Source: Gammaproteobacteria bacterium (lineage in GTDB: Bacteria; Pseudomonadota; Gammaproteobacteria; SZUA-152). Taken from it: a stretch of DNA of 59,673 bases. Of this stretch, positions 9,025 through 18,683 are shown piece by piece. Within the stretch, counting starts at the first letter, position 1, and every line of letters begins with the position of its first letter. The position numbers were made by a program, and so were the translations under genes. The stretch is taken from NCBI GenBank assembly GCA_021647505.1, contig JAKIUN010000017.1, positions 1 to 59,673 on the forward strand, written 5' to 3'. The notes below the pieces were generated by a model. The model saw only the letters and a program-made list of their open reading frames with translations. It did no database searches and was not told where the DNA came from.

Positions 9025-9056
9025 ATTATCTATAACCAAGCAATATAGTCAAGTTA
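9025..9056 (-). promoter_or_regulatory. Predicted isc promoter with IscR type-1-like site
   Basis: On the minus strand TTGACT (9052-9047) and GATAAT (9030-9025) are 16 bp apart, forming a good sigma-70 promoter about 130 bp upstream of iscR. A sequence from 9056 to 9032, TAACTTGACT then 5 bp then GCTTGGTTAT, resembles the 25-bp type-1 IscR motif and covers the -35 element. This fits autorepression by holo-IscR. It is inferred from motif similarity only. Confidence 0.5.
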
Positions 9057-9872
9057 ATTCGACTCGTCCAATTTTTTGTGCTTTGCCTCTGCGCCATCTG
9101 TCTCTTTGCCAATATCCTCTGCAATAGCATCCGAGATACTGCAATCACCCAGCTCAGGCAGGGCGACATCCGCATAATCGGCGTCCAGGCGTTTCAGTGC
9201 AGCACACATAGTTTCCATTTTGCTATCCATGACATGCACATGATCCAGCAAACTATTGATAGCATTGGCCACCGGGTCCGGCGCATCCTGAGTGGCACCG
9301 TAGGCATCGAAACCCAGCTTCTGCGCAGTGGTGTGGCGGCGACGCTCGGCCTCGGAACGATCCGGGCAGACCACCCGCCCCGGCACACCCACCACCGTGG
9401 CGCCGGACAACACGTCCTTCACCACCACTGAATTAGAGCCGACCCGCACGCCGTCACCGAGGGTGATCGGCCCCAGCACCTTGGCGCCGGCGCCCACCAC
9501 CACGTTGTTGCCCAGGGTGGGATGGCGCTTGCCTCCCTCCCAGCTGGTGCCACCCAGGGTAACGCCGTGGTAGAGGGTGCAGTCATCACCGATCTCCGCC
9601 GTCTCACCAATCACTACGCCCATGCCATGATCAATAAAAAAGCGCTGGCCGATATTGGCGCCTGGGTGGATCTCGATCCCTGTGAGCCAGCGGCCGATGG
9701 CGGAAATCCAGCGTGCCAACCAGCGCAGCCCCAGGTGCCAAAGACCATGGCTCAGGCGATGAAACATCAACGCATGCACCCCCGGATAGGTGGTCAGCAC
9801 CTCGAAAATGGTGCGCGCTGCCGGGTCGCGGTCAAATACGCAGCGGATGTCTTCACGAATCTGTTTAAACAT
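9054..9872 (-). CDS. cysE: Serine O-acetyltransferase (short CysE/EpsC type)
   Basis: 272 residues from the ATG at 9872 (an in-frame GTG at 9890 is an alternative). Left-handed beta-helix hexapeptides run through [35 protein letters not shown] and [15 protein letters not shown]. The catalytic His and the GGT region are present. The enzyme makes O-acetylserine for cysteine synthesis, which feeds the desulfurases of the isc operon immediately downstream. The C-terminal 60-70 residues are an acidic, Lys-ending extension beyond the usual end. The stop lies at the edge of the isc promoter. Confidence 0.93.
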   Translation of the reverse strand: MFKQIREDIRCVFDRDPAARTIFEVLTTYPGVHALMFHRLSHGLWHLGLRWLARWISAIGRWLTGIEIHPGANIGQRFFIDHGMGVVIGETAEIGDDCTLYHGVTLGGTSWEGGKRHPTLGNNVVVGAGAKVLGPITLGDGVRVGSNSVVVKDVLSGATVVGVPGRVVCPDRSEAERRRHTTAQKLGFDAYGATQDAPDPVANAINSLLDHVHVMDSKMETMCAALKRLDADYADVALPELGDCSISDAIAEDIGKETDGAEAKHKKLDESN

Positions 9873-9970
9873 GTTTCCCGTCTGAAACACTCAACATATC
9901 AACACTAATACCCCACCCTGAAGGTAGGCTGAACAGGGGCAGGATATCCCCGGAAAAAACTGTGAAATTA

Positions 9971-10699
9971 TTATTTTTGCCGCGAACGCGGCTTTTGGCT
10001 GGCGGTGAGGATACCACGGAGGATATTCATCTCCACCTGATTGGGGCGGGCACGATTGAACAGCCGCCGCAGGCGACGCATCATCACTCGCGGGTTGTCT
10101 GGATTGAGAAAACCGATGTCCACCAGGGTCTCACGCAGGTGGGCATAAAAACGTTCCATCTCGTCGGCACTGGCCGGCGGCTCCGATTCACCCTCGACCG
10201 CCTCCACGCCCGGGGCGCCACGCGCCATCAAGAGTTCATAAGTAACGACCTGCACCGCAGCGGCGATATTCAGTGAACTATAGTCCGGGTTGCTGGGGAT
10301 GTGCAGCAGATAATGACACAGCGCCAGCTCTTCGTTGGTCAGCCCGGAGTGTTCGCGACCAAAGATGATCGCGACGTCCCTCTGCCGGGCCTCCTCGACC
10401 ACCCGTTCGGCGCATTGACGAGGATCCCACTGAGGCAGCTTCAGATGCCGCAGGCGCGCGCTGGCGCCCACCACCAGCCCACACCCCACCAATGCCTCCG
10501 GCAGAGAATCACACACCACTGCCGAGGCCAGCAAATCATCGGCGCCGGAGGCGCGCGCCGTCGCTTCGGCATGGGGAAACTGCTGCGGCTGCACCAGATA
10601 CAGCTGGCTCAGGCACATGTTTTTCATCGCCCGCGCCACCGCACCGATATTCCCGGGGTGGGAGGTATCCACCAAGACAATTCTGACTCTGTTCAACAT
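9971..10699 (-). CDS. trmJ: tRNA (cytidine/uridine-2'-O)-methyltransferase TrmJ
   Basis: About 242 residues from MLNRVRIVLVDTSHPGN. This is a SPOUT-class methyltransferase with the knot motifs IIFGREHSGLTNEEL and IPSNPDYSSLNIAAAVQVVTYEL. It 2'-O-methylates position 32 of several tRNAs. The C-terminal helical extension (ADEMERFYAHLRETL...) is usual for TrmJ. The order trmJ-cysE-iscR is a known gammaproteobacterial arrangement. The ORF also allows a start 12 bp upstream. Confidence 0.93.
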   Translation of the reverse strand: MLNRVRIVLVDTSHPGNIGAVARAMKNMCLSQLYLVQPQQFPHAEATARASGADDLLASAVVCDSLPEALVGCGLVVGASARLRHLKLPQWDPRQCAERVVEEARQRDVAIIFGREHSGLTNEELALCHYLLHIPSNPDYSSLNIAAAVQVVTYELLMARGAPGVEAVEGESEPPASADEMERFYAHLRETLVDIGFLNPDNPRVMMRRLRRLFNRARPNQVEMNILRGILTASQKPRSRQK

Positions 10700-10785
10700 C
10701 GCGCACACCATACCGGACTCTCTTCAGGAGTGGAACCGGCACACGGCGACGATCCACCAAGGGCGGAGAGAGTATTTCCAAGCCA

Positions 10786-11457
10786 CTACAGGCGGACTCT
10801 CTGTCGCTCCATGTGACGAAACTGTCCTTGCTGCAAGAATCGGCCCTCACGCAAGAAAGTACACACAGCCATCGCCACCTCGGGAGAAAACAGCAAACCA
10901 CTATGGCTGGTGTGAAACACACGGTAATCCGTCATCCCCGGCAAACGTGTCTCAGTGAGTGTCACGACACCATCATTGGAACCCGTGAAGGAGCCCACCA
11001 AACGCCCCAAACCCACTCCCAGGTCACCGGCAATCACACCAATTTCCCGCTCCACCGTCCACGCCGGCACATCACCGCGCAGACCGTGGTCGAGACTCTT
11101 ACCCAGCAACAATCGGCCAATCCGTCGCTGCGCCATGCGCAGGGCAGCCACACTACCTGCATGCGGCGTACCCAAAGTCACTACGCGTCCCGGGCGCAGA
11201 GGGAAATAATCGTGAAAAAACTGTCGCAGCAGCAAACCGCCCAGACTGTGGGCGACGAAGTGGACGGTATCGGTGTCAATTCGCTCGATAAAGCGCTGCA
11301 GACGTACGGCGTTGTCCGCCAGACTGCAACGCACCGTGGGATAGGAAAACTGCCGGGGGACGAATCCGCAACGCCGCAAACGCTGGCGCAATAGTGACAT
11401 TTCCAGCCCCGTCATCCACAGGCCATGGACGAGAACGACGGTTTCGGGCCAGCACAT
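10786..11457 (-). CDS. Alpha/beta hydrolase, lipase-like
   Basis: 223 residues. VLVHGLWMTG near the start is the oxyanion-hole HG motif. FVAHSLGGLLLRQFF is the nucleophile elbow with the catalytic Ser. VTLGTPHAGS follows, as in PGAP1/triacylglycerol lipase-like hydrolases. A late His in FHTSHSGLL is a candidate catalytic base. It has no signal peptide, so it is likely cytoplasmic. The ATG lies 4 bp after the nadA stop, suggesting coupling with nadA. The substrate is unknown, probably an ester or lipid. Confidence 0.75.
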   Translation of the reverse strand: MCWPETVVLVHGLWMTGLEMSLLRQRLRRCGFVPRQFSYPTVRCSLADNAVRLQRFIERIDTDTVHFVAHSLGGLLLRQFFHDYFPLRPGRVVTLGTPHAGSVAALRMAQRRIGRLLLGKSLDHGLRGDVPAWTVEREIGVIAGDLGVGLGRLVGSFTGSNDGVVTLTETRLPGMTDYRVFHTSHSGLLFSPEVAMAVCTFLREGRFLQQGQFRHMERQRVRL

Positions 11458-11461
11458 GGGT

Positions 11462-12565
11462 TTAGGAGGGTGAAACTTCCAGCATCCGATTCAGCGCCAG
11501 CAGGGCCGGCTCGGCCTCCGCTTCAGGAACCTTGATCTGATTCACCACCTTGCCCTCCACGAGATTTTCCAAGCTCCATAGCAAAGCCTCAGGGCCGATG
11601 CGGAACATGGTGGAACACATGCACACGGTGCCGGACATGAAGTGCACGAACTTGCCCTCATGCTTAAACCGTTCGTGCAGGCGGTTGACCAGGTTCAGCT
11701 CGGTGCCCACCAGCCAACGGGTGCCCGGCTCACTGTCGCGGATGGTGTTGATGATGTACTCGGTGGAACCGACGTAATCAGACTTCTGGCACACCTCGAA
11801 GGAACTCTCCGGGTGGGAAATAACTTTTGTCTCCGGATGGCGGATCTTGAACTGGTCGATGAACGCCGGCTTGAACATCTGGTGCACGGAGCAGAAGCCC
11901 TTCCACAGGATCATCTTCGCGCCTCGGATCTGCTCCGGGGTCAAACCGCCCATGGGCTGATCGTAATCCCATACCACCATGTCTTGCAGCGGGATACCCA
12001 TGTTGAACGCGGTATTGCGACCGAGGTGCTGATCGGGGAAGAACAGCACCTTTTCACGTCGCTCAAAAGACCAGTCCAGTACATGGCGGGCATTGGTGGA
12101 CGTGCAGACAATGCCGCCGTGGCGGCCGCAAAAGGCCTTCAGGTCGGCGGCAGAATTGATGTAGGTAACGGGGGTGATCTGCTCGTCCGGGGCCAATACT
12201 TGCGACAGCTCGCGCCAGGCCCGTTCGACATTGGCGAGATTGGCCATGTCGGCCATGGAGCAACCGGCGGCCAGGTCAGGCAACATAGCAATCTGCTCGG
12301 GACGCGAGACAATGTCTGCTACCTCAGCCATGAAGTGCACGCCGCAGAAGACGATGTATTCAGCATCAGAGTCCGCAGCACGGCGCGACAGCTTCAGTGA
12401 ATCGCCGCTGACATCGGCATGACGGAACACCTCCTCGCGCTGATAGTGGTGGCCGAGGATAATCAGACGCTCGCCGAGGGCCTGCTTGGCAGCGACGATT
12501 CGTTGCTGGATTTCCGCTTCACCGAGGCCGGTGAGACTTTGTATTTCGAGGGGATTGGCAGACAT
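11462..12565 (-). CDS. nadA: Quinolinate synthase
   Basis: 367 residues, full length. This [4Fe-4S] enzyme condenses iminoaspartate with dihydroxyacetone phosphate to quinolinate in NAD synthesis. Recognisable blocks are LGHHYQREEVFRHAD, FCGVHFMAEVADI, GGIVCTSTNARHVLDW, FFPDQHLGRNTA, SHPESSFEVC and SGTVCMCSTMFR, which include the conserved cluster cysteines. nadB is not in the window. As an Fe-S enzyme near the isc locus it is a client of that system. Confidence 0.96.
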   Translation of the reverse strand: MSANPLEIQSLTGLGEAEIQQRIVAAKQALGERLIILGHHYQREEVFRHADVSGDSLKLSRRAADSDAEYIVFCGVHFMAEVADIVSRPEQIAMLPDLAAGCSMADMANLANVERAWRELSQVLAPDEQITPVTYINSAADLKAFCGRHGGIVCTSTNARHVLDWSFERREKVLFFPDQHLGRNTAFNMGIPLQDMVVWDYDQPMGGLTPEQIRGAKMILWKGFCSVHQMFKPAFIDQFKIRHPETKVISHPESSFEVCQKSDYVGSTEYIINTIRDSEPGTRWLVGTELNLVNRLHERFKHEGKFVHFMSGTVCMCSTMFRIGPEALLWSLENLVEGKVVNQIKVPEAEAEPALLALNRMLEVSPS

Positions 12566-12709
12566 TATAGTACAACTCCCGGATACCCATTTCAGGCGAT
12601 GGTATCACTTCCCTGTTTGAGCTCAAACGAGCCGGAAAGTTGCCGGTTGTCCGTTGCCGACAGGTGAAAACCCGGATTCAGGCATTTCATGCCAGGGGCC
12701 AAAAAATTG

Positions 12710-14506
12710 TTACGCCTTATTGCCCTCTTCCGTCTTGGGCTGGCGCAGACGAATGCCCAGCTCACGCAACTGACTGGGGTCGGCCTCAGACGGTGCCTGG
12801 GTCAGCAGACAAGCGGCAGTCTGGGTCTTGGGGAAGGCCATCACTTCGCGGATCGAGCTGGCGCCGGTCATCAACATCACCAGACGGTCGAGACCAAAGG
12901 CGATGCCGCCATGGGGCGGACAGCCGTAATTGAGGGCATCGAGCAGAAAACCGAACTTGTCGCGCGCCTCTTCGTCACTAATGCCGAGCAGGCGGAACAC
13001 GGTGGTCTGCACCTCTTGGCGATAAATACGCTGCGAACCGCCACCGACCTCGGTGCCATTGAGCACCATGTCGTAGGCACGCGACAGGCAGTCACCGGGA
13101 TTGCTCTCCAGCCTTTCAATGTCTTCCTCGCGCGGCGCGGTAAAGGGGTGATGCAGGGCGGTCCAGCGGCCGGCCTTGAGGTCGCGTTCAAACATGGGAA
13201 AGTCCACCACCCACAGCGGGCGCCAGCCACGCTCCACCAGCTCGCGGTCGTGGCCCAGCTTGACGCGCAGGGCGCCCAGGGCTTCGTTGACGATGTTGGC
13301 CTTGTCGGCGCCAAAAAAGATCAGGTCGCCGTCTTCCGCACCCGTACGGGCGAGAATACCGTCGATGGCCTCGTCCGGCAGGAATTTGAGGATTGGCGAC
13401 TGCAGGCCATCGCGGCCCTTGGCGATGTCGTTAACCTTGATATAGGCCAGGCCTCGGGCGCCGTAGATACCGACATATTTGGTGTAGTCGTCGATCTCCT
13501 TGCGCGTCAGCTCACAGCCCTGGGGCAGACGCAGCGCGGCGACGCGGCCATCGGGATCCTGCGCCGGGCCGGCAAAAACCTTGAATTCCACACCAGACAT
13601 AAGGTCATCCACGTCCACCAATTCCAGTGAGATACGCAGATCGGGCTTGTCGGAGCCAAAGCGCTGCATGGCCTCGGCGTAAGTCATGCGCGGGAAGGGC
13701 TTGGGCAACGCCACCTCAAGGGTCTTGGCGAACAGCTCGCGCATCATGTCTTCTATCAGCCCCATCAGCGCCTCCTCGTCCATGAACGAGGCCTCGATAT
13801 CGAGCTGAGTGAATTCGGGCTGACGGTCGGCACGCAGATCTTCATCACGGAAACAACGCACGACCTGATAATAACGATCCATACCGGACATCATCAGCAG
13901 CTGTTTGAACAACTGTGGTGACTGTGGCAGGGCAAAGAAGTGGCCCGGGTGGGTGCGACTGGGCACCAGGTAATCACGCGCACCTTCCGGCGTGGCCTTG
14001 GTGAGCATCGGGGTCTCGATGTCGAGAAAGCCGTGCCCATCGAGATAGTCGCGCAGGGTACGACTGATGTTGGCGCGCAGGCGCAGGCGCTGAAACATGG
14101 CTGGGCGGCGCAGGTCGACATAACGATAACGCAGGCGGTGCTCTTCGGAGACTTCATCGTCGTCGATATCGAGCTGGAAGGGCGGCGTCTCGGCGCGATT
14201 GAAAATCTCCAGCTCTTTGCCCAATACCTCGATCATGCCGGTCGGCATGTCAGGGTTTTCGGTACCCTTGGGGCGGTGTCGCACACGGCCTTTGACGCGC
14301 AGCACAAACTCGCTGCGCACCGTTTCGGCGCTAGCGAAGGCCTCGACCGTATCCGGATCGAACACGACTTGCGAGATGCCCTCGCGGTCACGCAAATCAA
14401 TAAAAATCACCCCACCATGATCACGTCGGCGATGCACCCAGCCACAGAGGGTGATTTCTTCGTCGATATGAGATTCGTTGAGATGCCCGCAATAGTGGCT
14501 TCGCAT
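12710..14506 (-). CDS. aspS: Aspartyl-tRNA synthetase
   Basis: 598 residues, the length of the bacterial type. The N-terminal OB-fold anticodon domain ([29 protein letters not shown] region) is followed by the class II core with motif 2 ([18 protein letters not shown]) and motif 3 ([13 protein letters not shown]). The bacterial GAD insertion is present. Whether it also charges tRNA-Asn is not decidable here. It follows DUF502 by 59 bp in the common fmdB-DUF502-aspS arrangement. Confidence 0.97.
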   Translation of the reverse strand: MRSHYCGHLNESHIDEEITLCGWVHRRRDHGGVIFIDLRDREGISQVVFDPDTVEAFASAETVRSEFVLRVKGRVRHRPKGTENPDMPTGMIEVLGKELEIFNRAETPPFQLDIDDDEVSEEHRLRYRYVDLRRPAMFQRLRLRANISRTLRDYLDGHGFLDIETPMLTKATPEGARDYLVPSRTHPGHFFALPQSPQLFKQLLMMSGMDRYYQVVRCFRDEDLRADRQPEFTQLDIEASFMDEEALMGLIEDMMRELFAKTLEVALPKPFPRMTYAEAMQRFGSDKPDLRISLELVDVDDLMSGVEFKVFAGPAQDPDGRVAALRLPQGCELTRKEIDDYTKYVGIYGARGLAYIKVNDIAKGRDGLQSPILKFLPDEAIDGILARTGAEDGDLIFFGADKANIVNEALGALRVKLGHDRELVERGWRPLWVVDFPMFERDLKAGRWTALHHPFTAPREEDIERLESNPGDCLSRAYDMVLNGTEVGGGSQRIYRQEVQTTVFRLLGISDEEARDKFGFLLDALNYGCPPHGGIAFGLDRLVMLMTGASSIREVMAFPKTQTAACLLTQAPSEADPSQLRELGIRLRQPKTEEGNKA

Positions 14507-14565
14507 GTTACTGATCCTTCGAAAAAAAGACGGAAATAGTACGGATTGGGCGCCACCGGTGCAAC

Positions 14566-15219
14566 TCAGGCGGCATTCTCCGCGTCGGGCCGAGCAGGTG
14601 GTTTGGCATTACCCGGCAGCTGCGCCGGACGCCATTCCGGCACCACCACGCCGGCGGAAATAATCATTTTCAGGCCATCGTCCACACTCATGTCCAGCTC
14701 GACCACATCGTCACTGGGCACCATAATGAAGAAACCCGAGGTGGGGTTGGGCGTGGTAGGGATAAAGACATTGACCACCGCCCTGCCCGTCTTGGTCTGC
14801 GCCTCACCACTGGTGGTACTGGACTGAAAGGCCAGTGTCCATAGACCCCGGCGTGGATATTCCACCAGCAGCACCTTGCGAAAGGACTGCCCATTGGAGG
14901 AAAACACCGTTTCCAAAATCTGCTTCACACCGGTATAAATAGTGCGCACTAGTGGAATCTGCGCCAGCACTGACTCCCACAGTTTGACCAATTTGCGGCC
15001 AAATAAATTGGCCACCACCATGCCCGTGACCAACACGATAATGGTGGTCAGCACCACCCCCAGACCCGGCACGTGAAAGCCCAGCAGATTGTCCGGGCGG
15101 TAGGACTCGGGCAGCAGCAACAGGCTGCGATCCATCAGGCCCACCAGCAGCTTGATGACCATCACAGTCACCCCCAGCGGCACCCACACCAACAGGCCGG
15201 CGATGAGATAGCGCTTCAT
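14566..15219 (-). CDS. DUF502 membrane protein
   Basis: 217 residues. Two transmembrane helices are visible, at about 5-28 ([23 protein letters not shown]) and 52-75 ([19 protein letters not shown]). A conserved soluble C-terminal domain carries [34 protein letters not shown] and the ending about SAGVVVPEW. This is the DUF502 family, whose function is unknown. It sits between fmdB and aspS as in many proteobacteria. Confidence 0.88.
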   Translation of the reverse strand: MKRYLIAGLLVWVPLGVTVMVIKLLVGLMDRSLLLLPESYRPDNLLGFHVPGLGVVLTTIIVLVTGMVVANLFGRKLVKLWESVLAQIPLVRTIYTGVKQILETVFSSNGQSFRKVLLVEYPRRGLWTLAFQSSTTSGEAQTKTGRAVVNVFIPTTPNPTSGFFIMVPSDDVVELDMSVDDGLKMIISAGVVVPEWRPAQLPGNAKPPARPDAENAA

Positions 15220-15268
15220 GCGGCGTGCCTCGTGCGGGCTGGATCAGCGATACGCATCAGTGACAGCC

Positions 15269-15553
15269 TCAACCGCCGGAACCGCAGCCGCCCACGGCAG
15301 CCTTCTTCGGTGCACTGTCGCTGCTACCGGCACCGCTGTCAGTGTCACCCTTGTCGGCATTCTTTTTACTGCCGCCCTTGAAGTCGGTTTCATACCAGCC
15401 ACTGCCCTTAAGGCGAAAACCCGCTGCCGACACCAGTTTTTTCAACGCTGGCTTGCCGCATTCGGGGCAATCGGTAAGGGCGTCATCACTCATCTTCTGC
15501 AGGGCTTCATGGCGGTAACCACAAGCCTTGCAGGCGTATTCATAAATCGGCAT
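15269..15553 (-). CDS. FmdB-type zinc-ribbon protein
   Basis: 94 residues from the ATG at 15553, which has GAGGA seven bases upstream. MPIYEYACKACGYRHE and LTDCPECGKPALKKLVS provide two CxxC pairs of a zinc ribbon. GFRLKGSGWYETDF is the conserved block after it. The tail is low-complexity Ser/Gly/Asp/Lys and ends in GGCGSGG. Proteins of this family are putative regulatory or nucleic-acid-binding factors with no settled function. It heads the fmdB-DUF502-aspS set. Confidence 0.88.
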   Translation of the reverse strand: MPIYEYACKACGYRHEALQKMSDDALTDCPECGKPALKKLVSAAGFRLKGSGWYETDFKGGSKKNADKGDTDSGAGSSDSAPKKAAVGGCGSGG

Positions 15554-15712
15554 TACTACGTCCTCTTCATTCATGCGTATCCCGACAGAGAGACATTGGG
15601 ATCAACACAAAAAAATCAAGCCGGGGATTATACCCCGCTGCGGGCAGGAGCGTCTCCCCCGCCGGCAAAGCTGCTAAGATGCGCGCCATTGAACACCATC
15701 CGAAGCTCCATC

Positions 15713-16111
15713 ATGGCGCAGAAAAAAATCACAACCACCACCGAAAATAAATGCAGCTTCTGCCGGGGCGCAAAATGCTGCGTTTACTTCACTGAACAGC
15801 TGGAAACGCCACGCAGCATGCACGACTTCGACCACCTGCTGTGGCAGATATCACACCGAGACGTACGCATCTACAAGGATGACGATGGCTGGTATTTATT
15901 GATAGAGACACCCTGCCTGCACCTGCAGTCCGATGGCCGCTGCGGCATTTATGCGACCCGGCCTACGGTGTGCCGCGAACACAGTAACGACTACTGCGAA
16001 TATGATGCCCCTGCCGAGGAGGGTTTTGAACTCTATTTCGACAGCTACGAGGCCCTGCTGAAATACTGTCGCCAGCGTTTCAAAACCTGGGATAAGCGCA
16101 TGCAGCGATGA
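15713..16111 (+). CDS. YkgJ-family cysteine-cluster protein
   Basis: 132 residues from the ATG at 15713 (the open frame extends much further upstream but without homology). Cysteine-rich motifs are CSFCRGAKCCVYF, then TPCLHLQSDGRCGIYATRPTVCREHSNDYC, the typical CxxxCC...C...C pattern of the YkgJ/UPF0153 family thought to bind a metal or cluster. Divergent from fmdB, with about 160 bp between starts. No biochemical function can be named. Confidence 0.85.
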   Translation: MAQKKITTTTENKCSFCRGAKCCVYFTEQLETPRSMHDFDHLLWQISHRDVRIYKDDDGWYLLIETPCLHLQSDGRCGIYATRPTVCREHSNDYCEYDAPAEEGFELYFDSYEALLKYCRQRFKTWDKRMQR

Positions 16112-16130
16112 GATAAATAATTACCAGCTT

Positions 16131-16190
16131 TGAGCCGGAGCGGGCCATGCCCACCACGGTAGGTTGGGGTGAACGTTTTTTGTGAACCCC
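16131..16190. repeat. Palindrome pair: REP-like plus GTGAAC hairpin
   Basis: GGAGCGGGCCATGCCC at about 16137-16152 is a degenerate copy of the GCGGGCCATGCCCGC palindrome found elsewhere in the window. It is followed by a hairpin with GTTGGGGT and ACCCCAAC-type arms around ACGTTTTTTG. The latter resembles the GGTGGGCACGTTTTTTG repeats near 58 kb. It is intergenic between ykgJ and yrfG. Confidence 0.5.
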
Positions 16191-16247
16191 AACGTTCCCG
16201 CCGCCAGGATGATTCGATAGCCAACAAAGACTTCGATGATAAACCTG

Positions 16248-16317
16248 TTTGCCACAGAGAGCACAGAGATAATAGAATATTGCCTTTCTCCGTATCCTCA
16301 GTGCCTCTGTGGCAAAA
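16248..16317. repeat. CCACAGAG hairpin repeat, copy A
   Basis: TTTGCCACAGAGAGCACAGAG opens the element on one side and GCCTCTGTGGCAAAAA closes it, with AT-rich sequence between. It lies in the convergent gap between ykgJ and yrfG. Four more copies occur at 21.3, 38.9, 55.7 and 57.0 kb. Confidence 0.7.
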
Positions 16318-16360
16318 ATTTTTTATGGGGGGTCGGAGTCATCGCTAGCATGGCCCATCC

Positions 16361-17032
16361 CTACGCGCCCTTCCCCTCCACCGGCGGCATAATATCGTGA
16401 AATCCCCGAATGGCGGCAAACTCACCCACGTCCTTGTCCCGCGCCCGGCTGTCCGGCCGGTGCACGCACAACAGCTGACCGATACCGGCCTCCTGTGCCG
16501 AACGCAGCACTGGCAGGCTGTCGTCGATCAGCAGTGTCGTCTCAGGCGTGAAGGGTTCCGCCGTCTTCAGCAATCCCCAGAACTGCGGGTCTTCCTTGGG
16601 CCGGCCAAAATCATGCGCACAAAAAACGGCATCGAGGTGTCCCGCCAAGCGGGTGCGGTCCATCTTCAGCTGTAAGCTTTTCATATGTGCATTGGTCACC
16701 AGCACCGTGCGGCGGCCTGAATCCCGCACCGCATCGAGAAAGACCACCACGTTGGGATGCACGGCAATCAGGTGATCCACCTCCTGTTTCAGCGCCGCGA
16801 TATCCATGTCCAGTTCATTGCTCCAGTAATCCAGGCAGTACCAGTCCATAGTGCCCTCGACCTGCTGATAACGCTGCATCAGCTCACTGCGCGCTGCTTC
16901 CAGACTCACTTCACGTAATTCGGCATAGCGCCGGGGCATGTGTTCCAGCCAGAAATGATTGTCGAAATGCAGATCCAACAGAGTGCCGTCCATATCCAGC
17001 AGCACGGTATCGATACGCGTCCAGTCGATCAC
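16361..17032 (-). CDS. yrfG: GMP/IMP nucleotidase YrfG (HAD family)
   Basis: About 223 residues from a GTG at 17032, which has GGGAG upstream and begins just after the neighbouring stop; a TTG at 17050 is the longer option. The HAD motif I DMDGTLLDLHFDNHFW, motif II VLVTNAH, and motif III/IV FGRPKEDPQFWG and LLIDDSLPVLR are all present. The MDWYCLDYW block is diagnostic for YrfG. The family hydrolyses purine 5'-monophosphates. It is probably cotranscribed with the ABM gene. Confidence 0.88.
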   Translation of the reverse strand: MIDWTRIDTVLLDMDGTLLDLHFDNHFWLEHMPRRYAELREVSLEAARSELMQRYQQVEGTMDWYCLDYWSNELDMDIAALKQEVDHLIAVHPNVVVFLDAVRDSGRRTVLVTNAHMKSLQLKMDRTRLAGHLDAVFCAHDFGRPKEDPQFWGLLKTAEPFTPETTLLIDDSLPVLRSAQEAGIGQLLCVHRPDSRARDKDVGEFAAIRGFHDIMPPVEGKGA

Positions 17033-17034
17033 CC

Positions 17035-17346
17035 TCAGTTCTCCCGCCAAGCCGAAATCACCACCTCATGCCGCTCCAGCCGTCCCTCGCCACTAAAGGC
17101 CTCCTTAGGCAATGGGTTTTGGTGGGCCAGTTTGAAATCCTCGCTGCCAACCCAGTCGTTGAAAGCAGCCTCGTCCTCCCAAGTGGTCAGCACCACGTAG
17201 GGACTGTCTTCGTCAGCAGGACGCAGTATGTCCATGCGCACAAAGCCCGCTTGCTTATCCACCTGCCCTGCACGATGTCGAAAACGCGCCTCAAACCGCT
17301 CTTCCCAGCCACTGGCGACCGGCACTCGATTGGCAACTACGTACAT
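17035..17346 (-). CDS. ABM-domain monooxygenase, IsdG-like
   Basis: 103 residues of the dimeric alpha/beta ABM fold. MYVVANRVPVASGWEERFE is the first strand and helix, GFVRMDILRP and YVVLTTWEDEAAFNDWV are the core, and SEDFKLAHQN follows. Relatives include haem-degrading IsdG/HmoB proteins and quinone-type monooxygenases. The haem-degrading assignment would need the Asn/Trp/His set; Asn6, Trp and His are present in plausible places but I cannot confirm the geometry. It precedes yrfG with about 2 bp between. Confidence 0.75.
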   Translation of the reverse strand: MYVVANRVPVASGWEERFEARFRHRAGQVDKQAGFVRMDILRPADEDSPYVVLTTWEDEAAFNDWVGSEDFKLAHQNPLPKEAFSGEGRLERHEVVISAWREN

Positions 17347-17701
17347 TGTTGTTTCTCTCCTCTACCGCCACACGCCCCGAAAAACGGGTGGCCTATCAAA
17401 TTACTTTATATCTGCAAGCGAAGATAACCTGAAAACAACCAGAATTCGACCACTGGGAACCCACCTCTGTGTATCAATCCTGAGGCAGGGCGTCGATATT
17501 TCTTACAGAGCCTAAATCGCCCCCATCGGCCACTAACCCCCGCCGTTCCAAGACTTTGGACAAAAATCTGAGGAATATACAGAGAAACCCCCAGATCATT
17601 CCGCAAATACCCGTCGACAAACCTTACAGTCACCCCAACCCGCAACTAAATTACAGCCAACATATTTCTTAACCTATTGTTAATTAAGTAAAATATAAAT
17701 T

Positions 17702-17717
17702 AGGCATGATTTCTGCT
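17702..17717 (+). promoter_or_regulatory. Sigma-54-like promoter upstream of the PEP-CTERM gene
   Basis: AGGCATGATTTCTGCT matches the sigma-54 consensus TGGCACG-N4-TTGCW at the invariant GG (-24) and GC (-12), with correct spacing and three mismatches. It lies 65 bp upstream of the GTG start. PEP-CTERM genes in several lineages depend on RpoN with the PrsK/PrsR system, which makes this placement meaningful. It is a motif match only. Confidence 0.5.
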
Positions 17718-17781
17718 CTAGTTACAACACAAGAGATAAAATTCCCCGCATCAACCACCTATTAAGTTGTAGAGGTATGTC

Positions 17782-18663
17782 GTGAAATACTCCAAGTTGT
17801 ATTGCAGTACCGTTCTTACCAGCCTCCTGGTCTTCCCTGCCATCCAGGCCCATGCCGCCCCTATCACCATCGACGGCAGCCTGAACGACTGGGGCATCAG
17901 CGTCGCCGATGGCACCGGCGCACAGCCTGTCGGTACCGATTACAGCGGCCTGCGCAGTGATCTCGCAGGCTCCATGATCGAAGACACTGACGACACCACC
18001 AATAATCTGTTCCTCGGCCCCAACTCCGGCGGCCAGAATTACGACGGCGAATTCATGGGCGTACTGACCCAGGGCTCGACCCTGTATCTATCCATTCTCA
18101 CTGGCCAACGCCCGGATAACGGATTTTCCGGCAGCAACGGCCTGTATTCCCCTGGCGACATCCGCATCGAAACCAGCATGGGCACTTTCGGCATCGAAGT
18201 AGGCGGCGGCGCCGTAGCTGGTGCCGGCAACGCACTCACCGAGGGCGCCACCGGCACGACCTATGCTGTCGACAGCAACGGGCATACCACTGGCAGCAGC
18301 GACACCGCCGCCGCACAGACCGTGGGCTCTGTATGGAAGGACGTAGACTGGATTCTCGACCCCATCAACCCCCAGCAGCCGGTGCAATTCGAGATCAATG
18401 GCAGTAGCAGCCAAGTAGGTGAGGCCGATTTCATCTTCACCCGCAACAGCGTCACTGCCGAGCATGCCATCATCGAACTGGCCCTGGATATCAGCGTCTT
18501 CGGCGGCGCCACTCTGCAGGAATTCTACTGGCTGCCCTCCTGCGGTAACGATGAGCTGCACGTCAGCACCGACATCACCAGCGTACCCGAACCCGCCTCA
18601 CTAGCGCTGATGGGGCTGGGCCTGCTGGGCATGATAGGCGTCGCACGCCGTCGTCGTACCTGA
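17782..18663 (+). CDS. PEP-CTERM sorted exported protein
   Basis: 293 residues from a GTG with AGAGG upstream. A signal peptide (about 1-26, ending QAHA) is followed by an IDGSLNDWG segment like those of carbohydrate-binding, DOMON-like domains, and a Gly/Ser/Thr-rich body. The C-terminus (268-293) is VPEPASLALMGLGLLG, a hydrophobic span, then ARRRRT, the classical PEP-CTERM sorting signal read by exosortase. The mature product would be exported and anchored or released at the surface, often with EPS or biofilm matrix. No exosortase lies in the window. A terminator follows at 18684. Confidence 0.9.
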   Translation: MKYSKLYCSTVLTSLLVFPAIQAHAAPITIDGSLNDWGISVADGTGAQPVGTDYSGLRSDLAGSMIEDTDDTTNNLFLGPNSGGQNYDGEFMGVLTQGSTLYLSILTGQRPDNGFSGSNGLYSPGDIRIETSMGTFGIEVGGGAVAGAGNALTEGATGTTYAVDSNGHTTGSSDTAAAQTVGSVWKDVDWILDPINPQQPVQFEINGSSSQVGEADFIFTRNSVTAEHAIIELALDISVFGGATLQEFYWLPSCGNDELHVSTDITSVPEPASLALMGLGLLGMIGVARRRRT

Positions 18664-18683
18664 TCGGCAAGCAAAAACCAAAG

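Noticed and set aside
15218-15712. Long N-terminal extension of the YkgJ-type ORF
   Set aside because: It is antisense to fmdB and has no homology; the protein family begins at the ATG at 15713.
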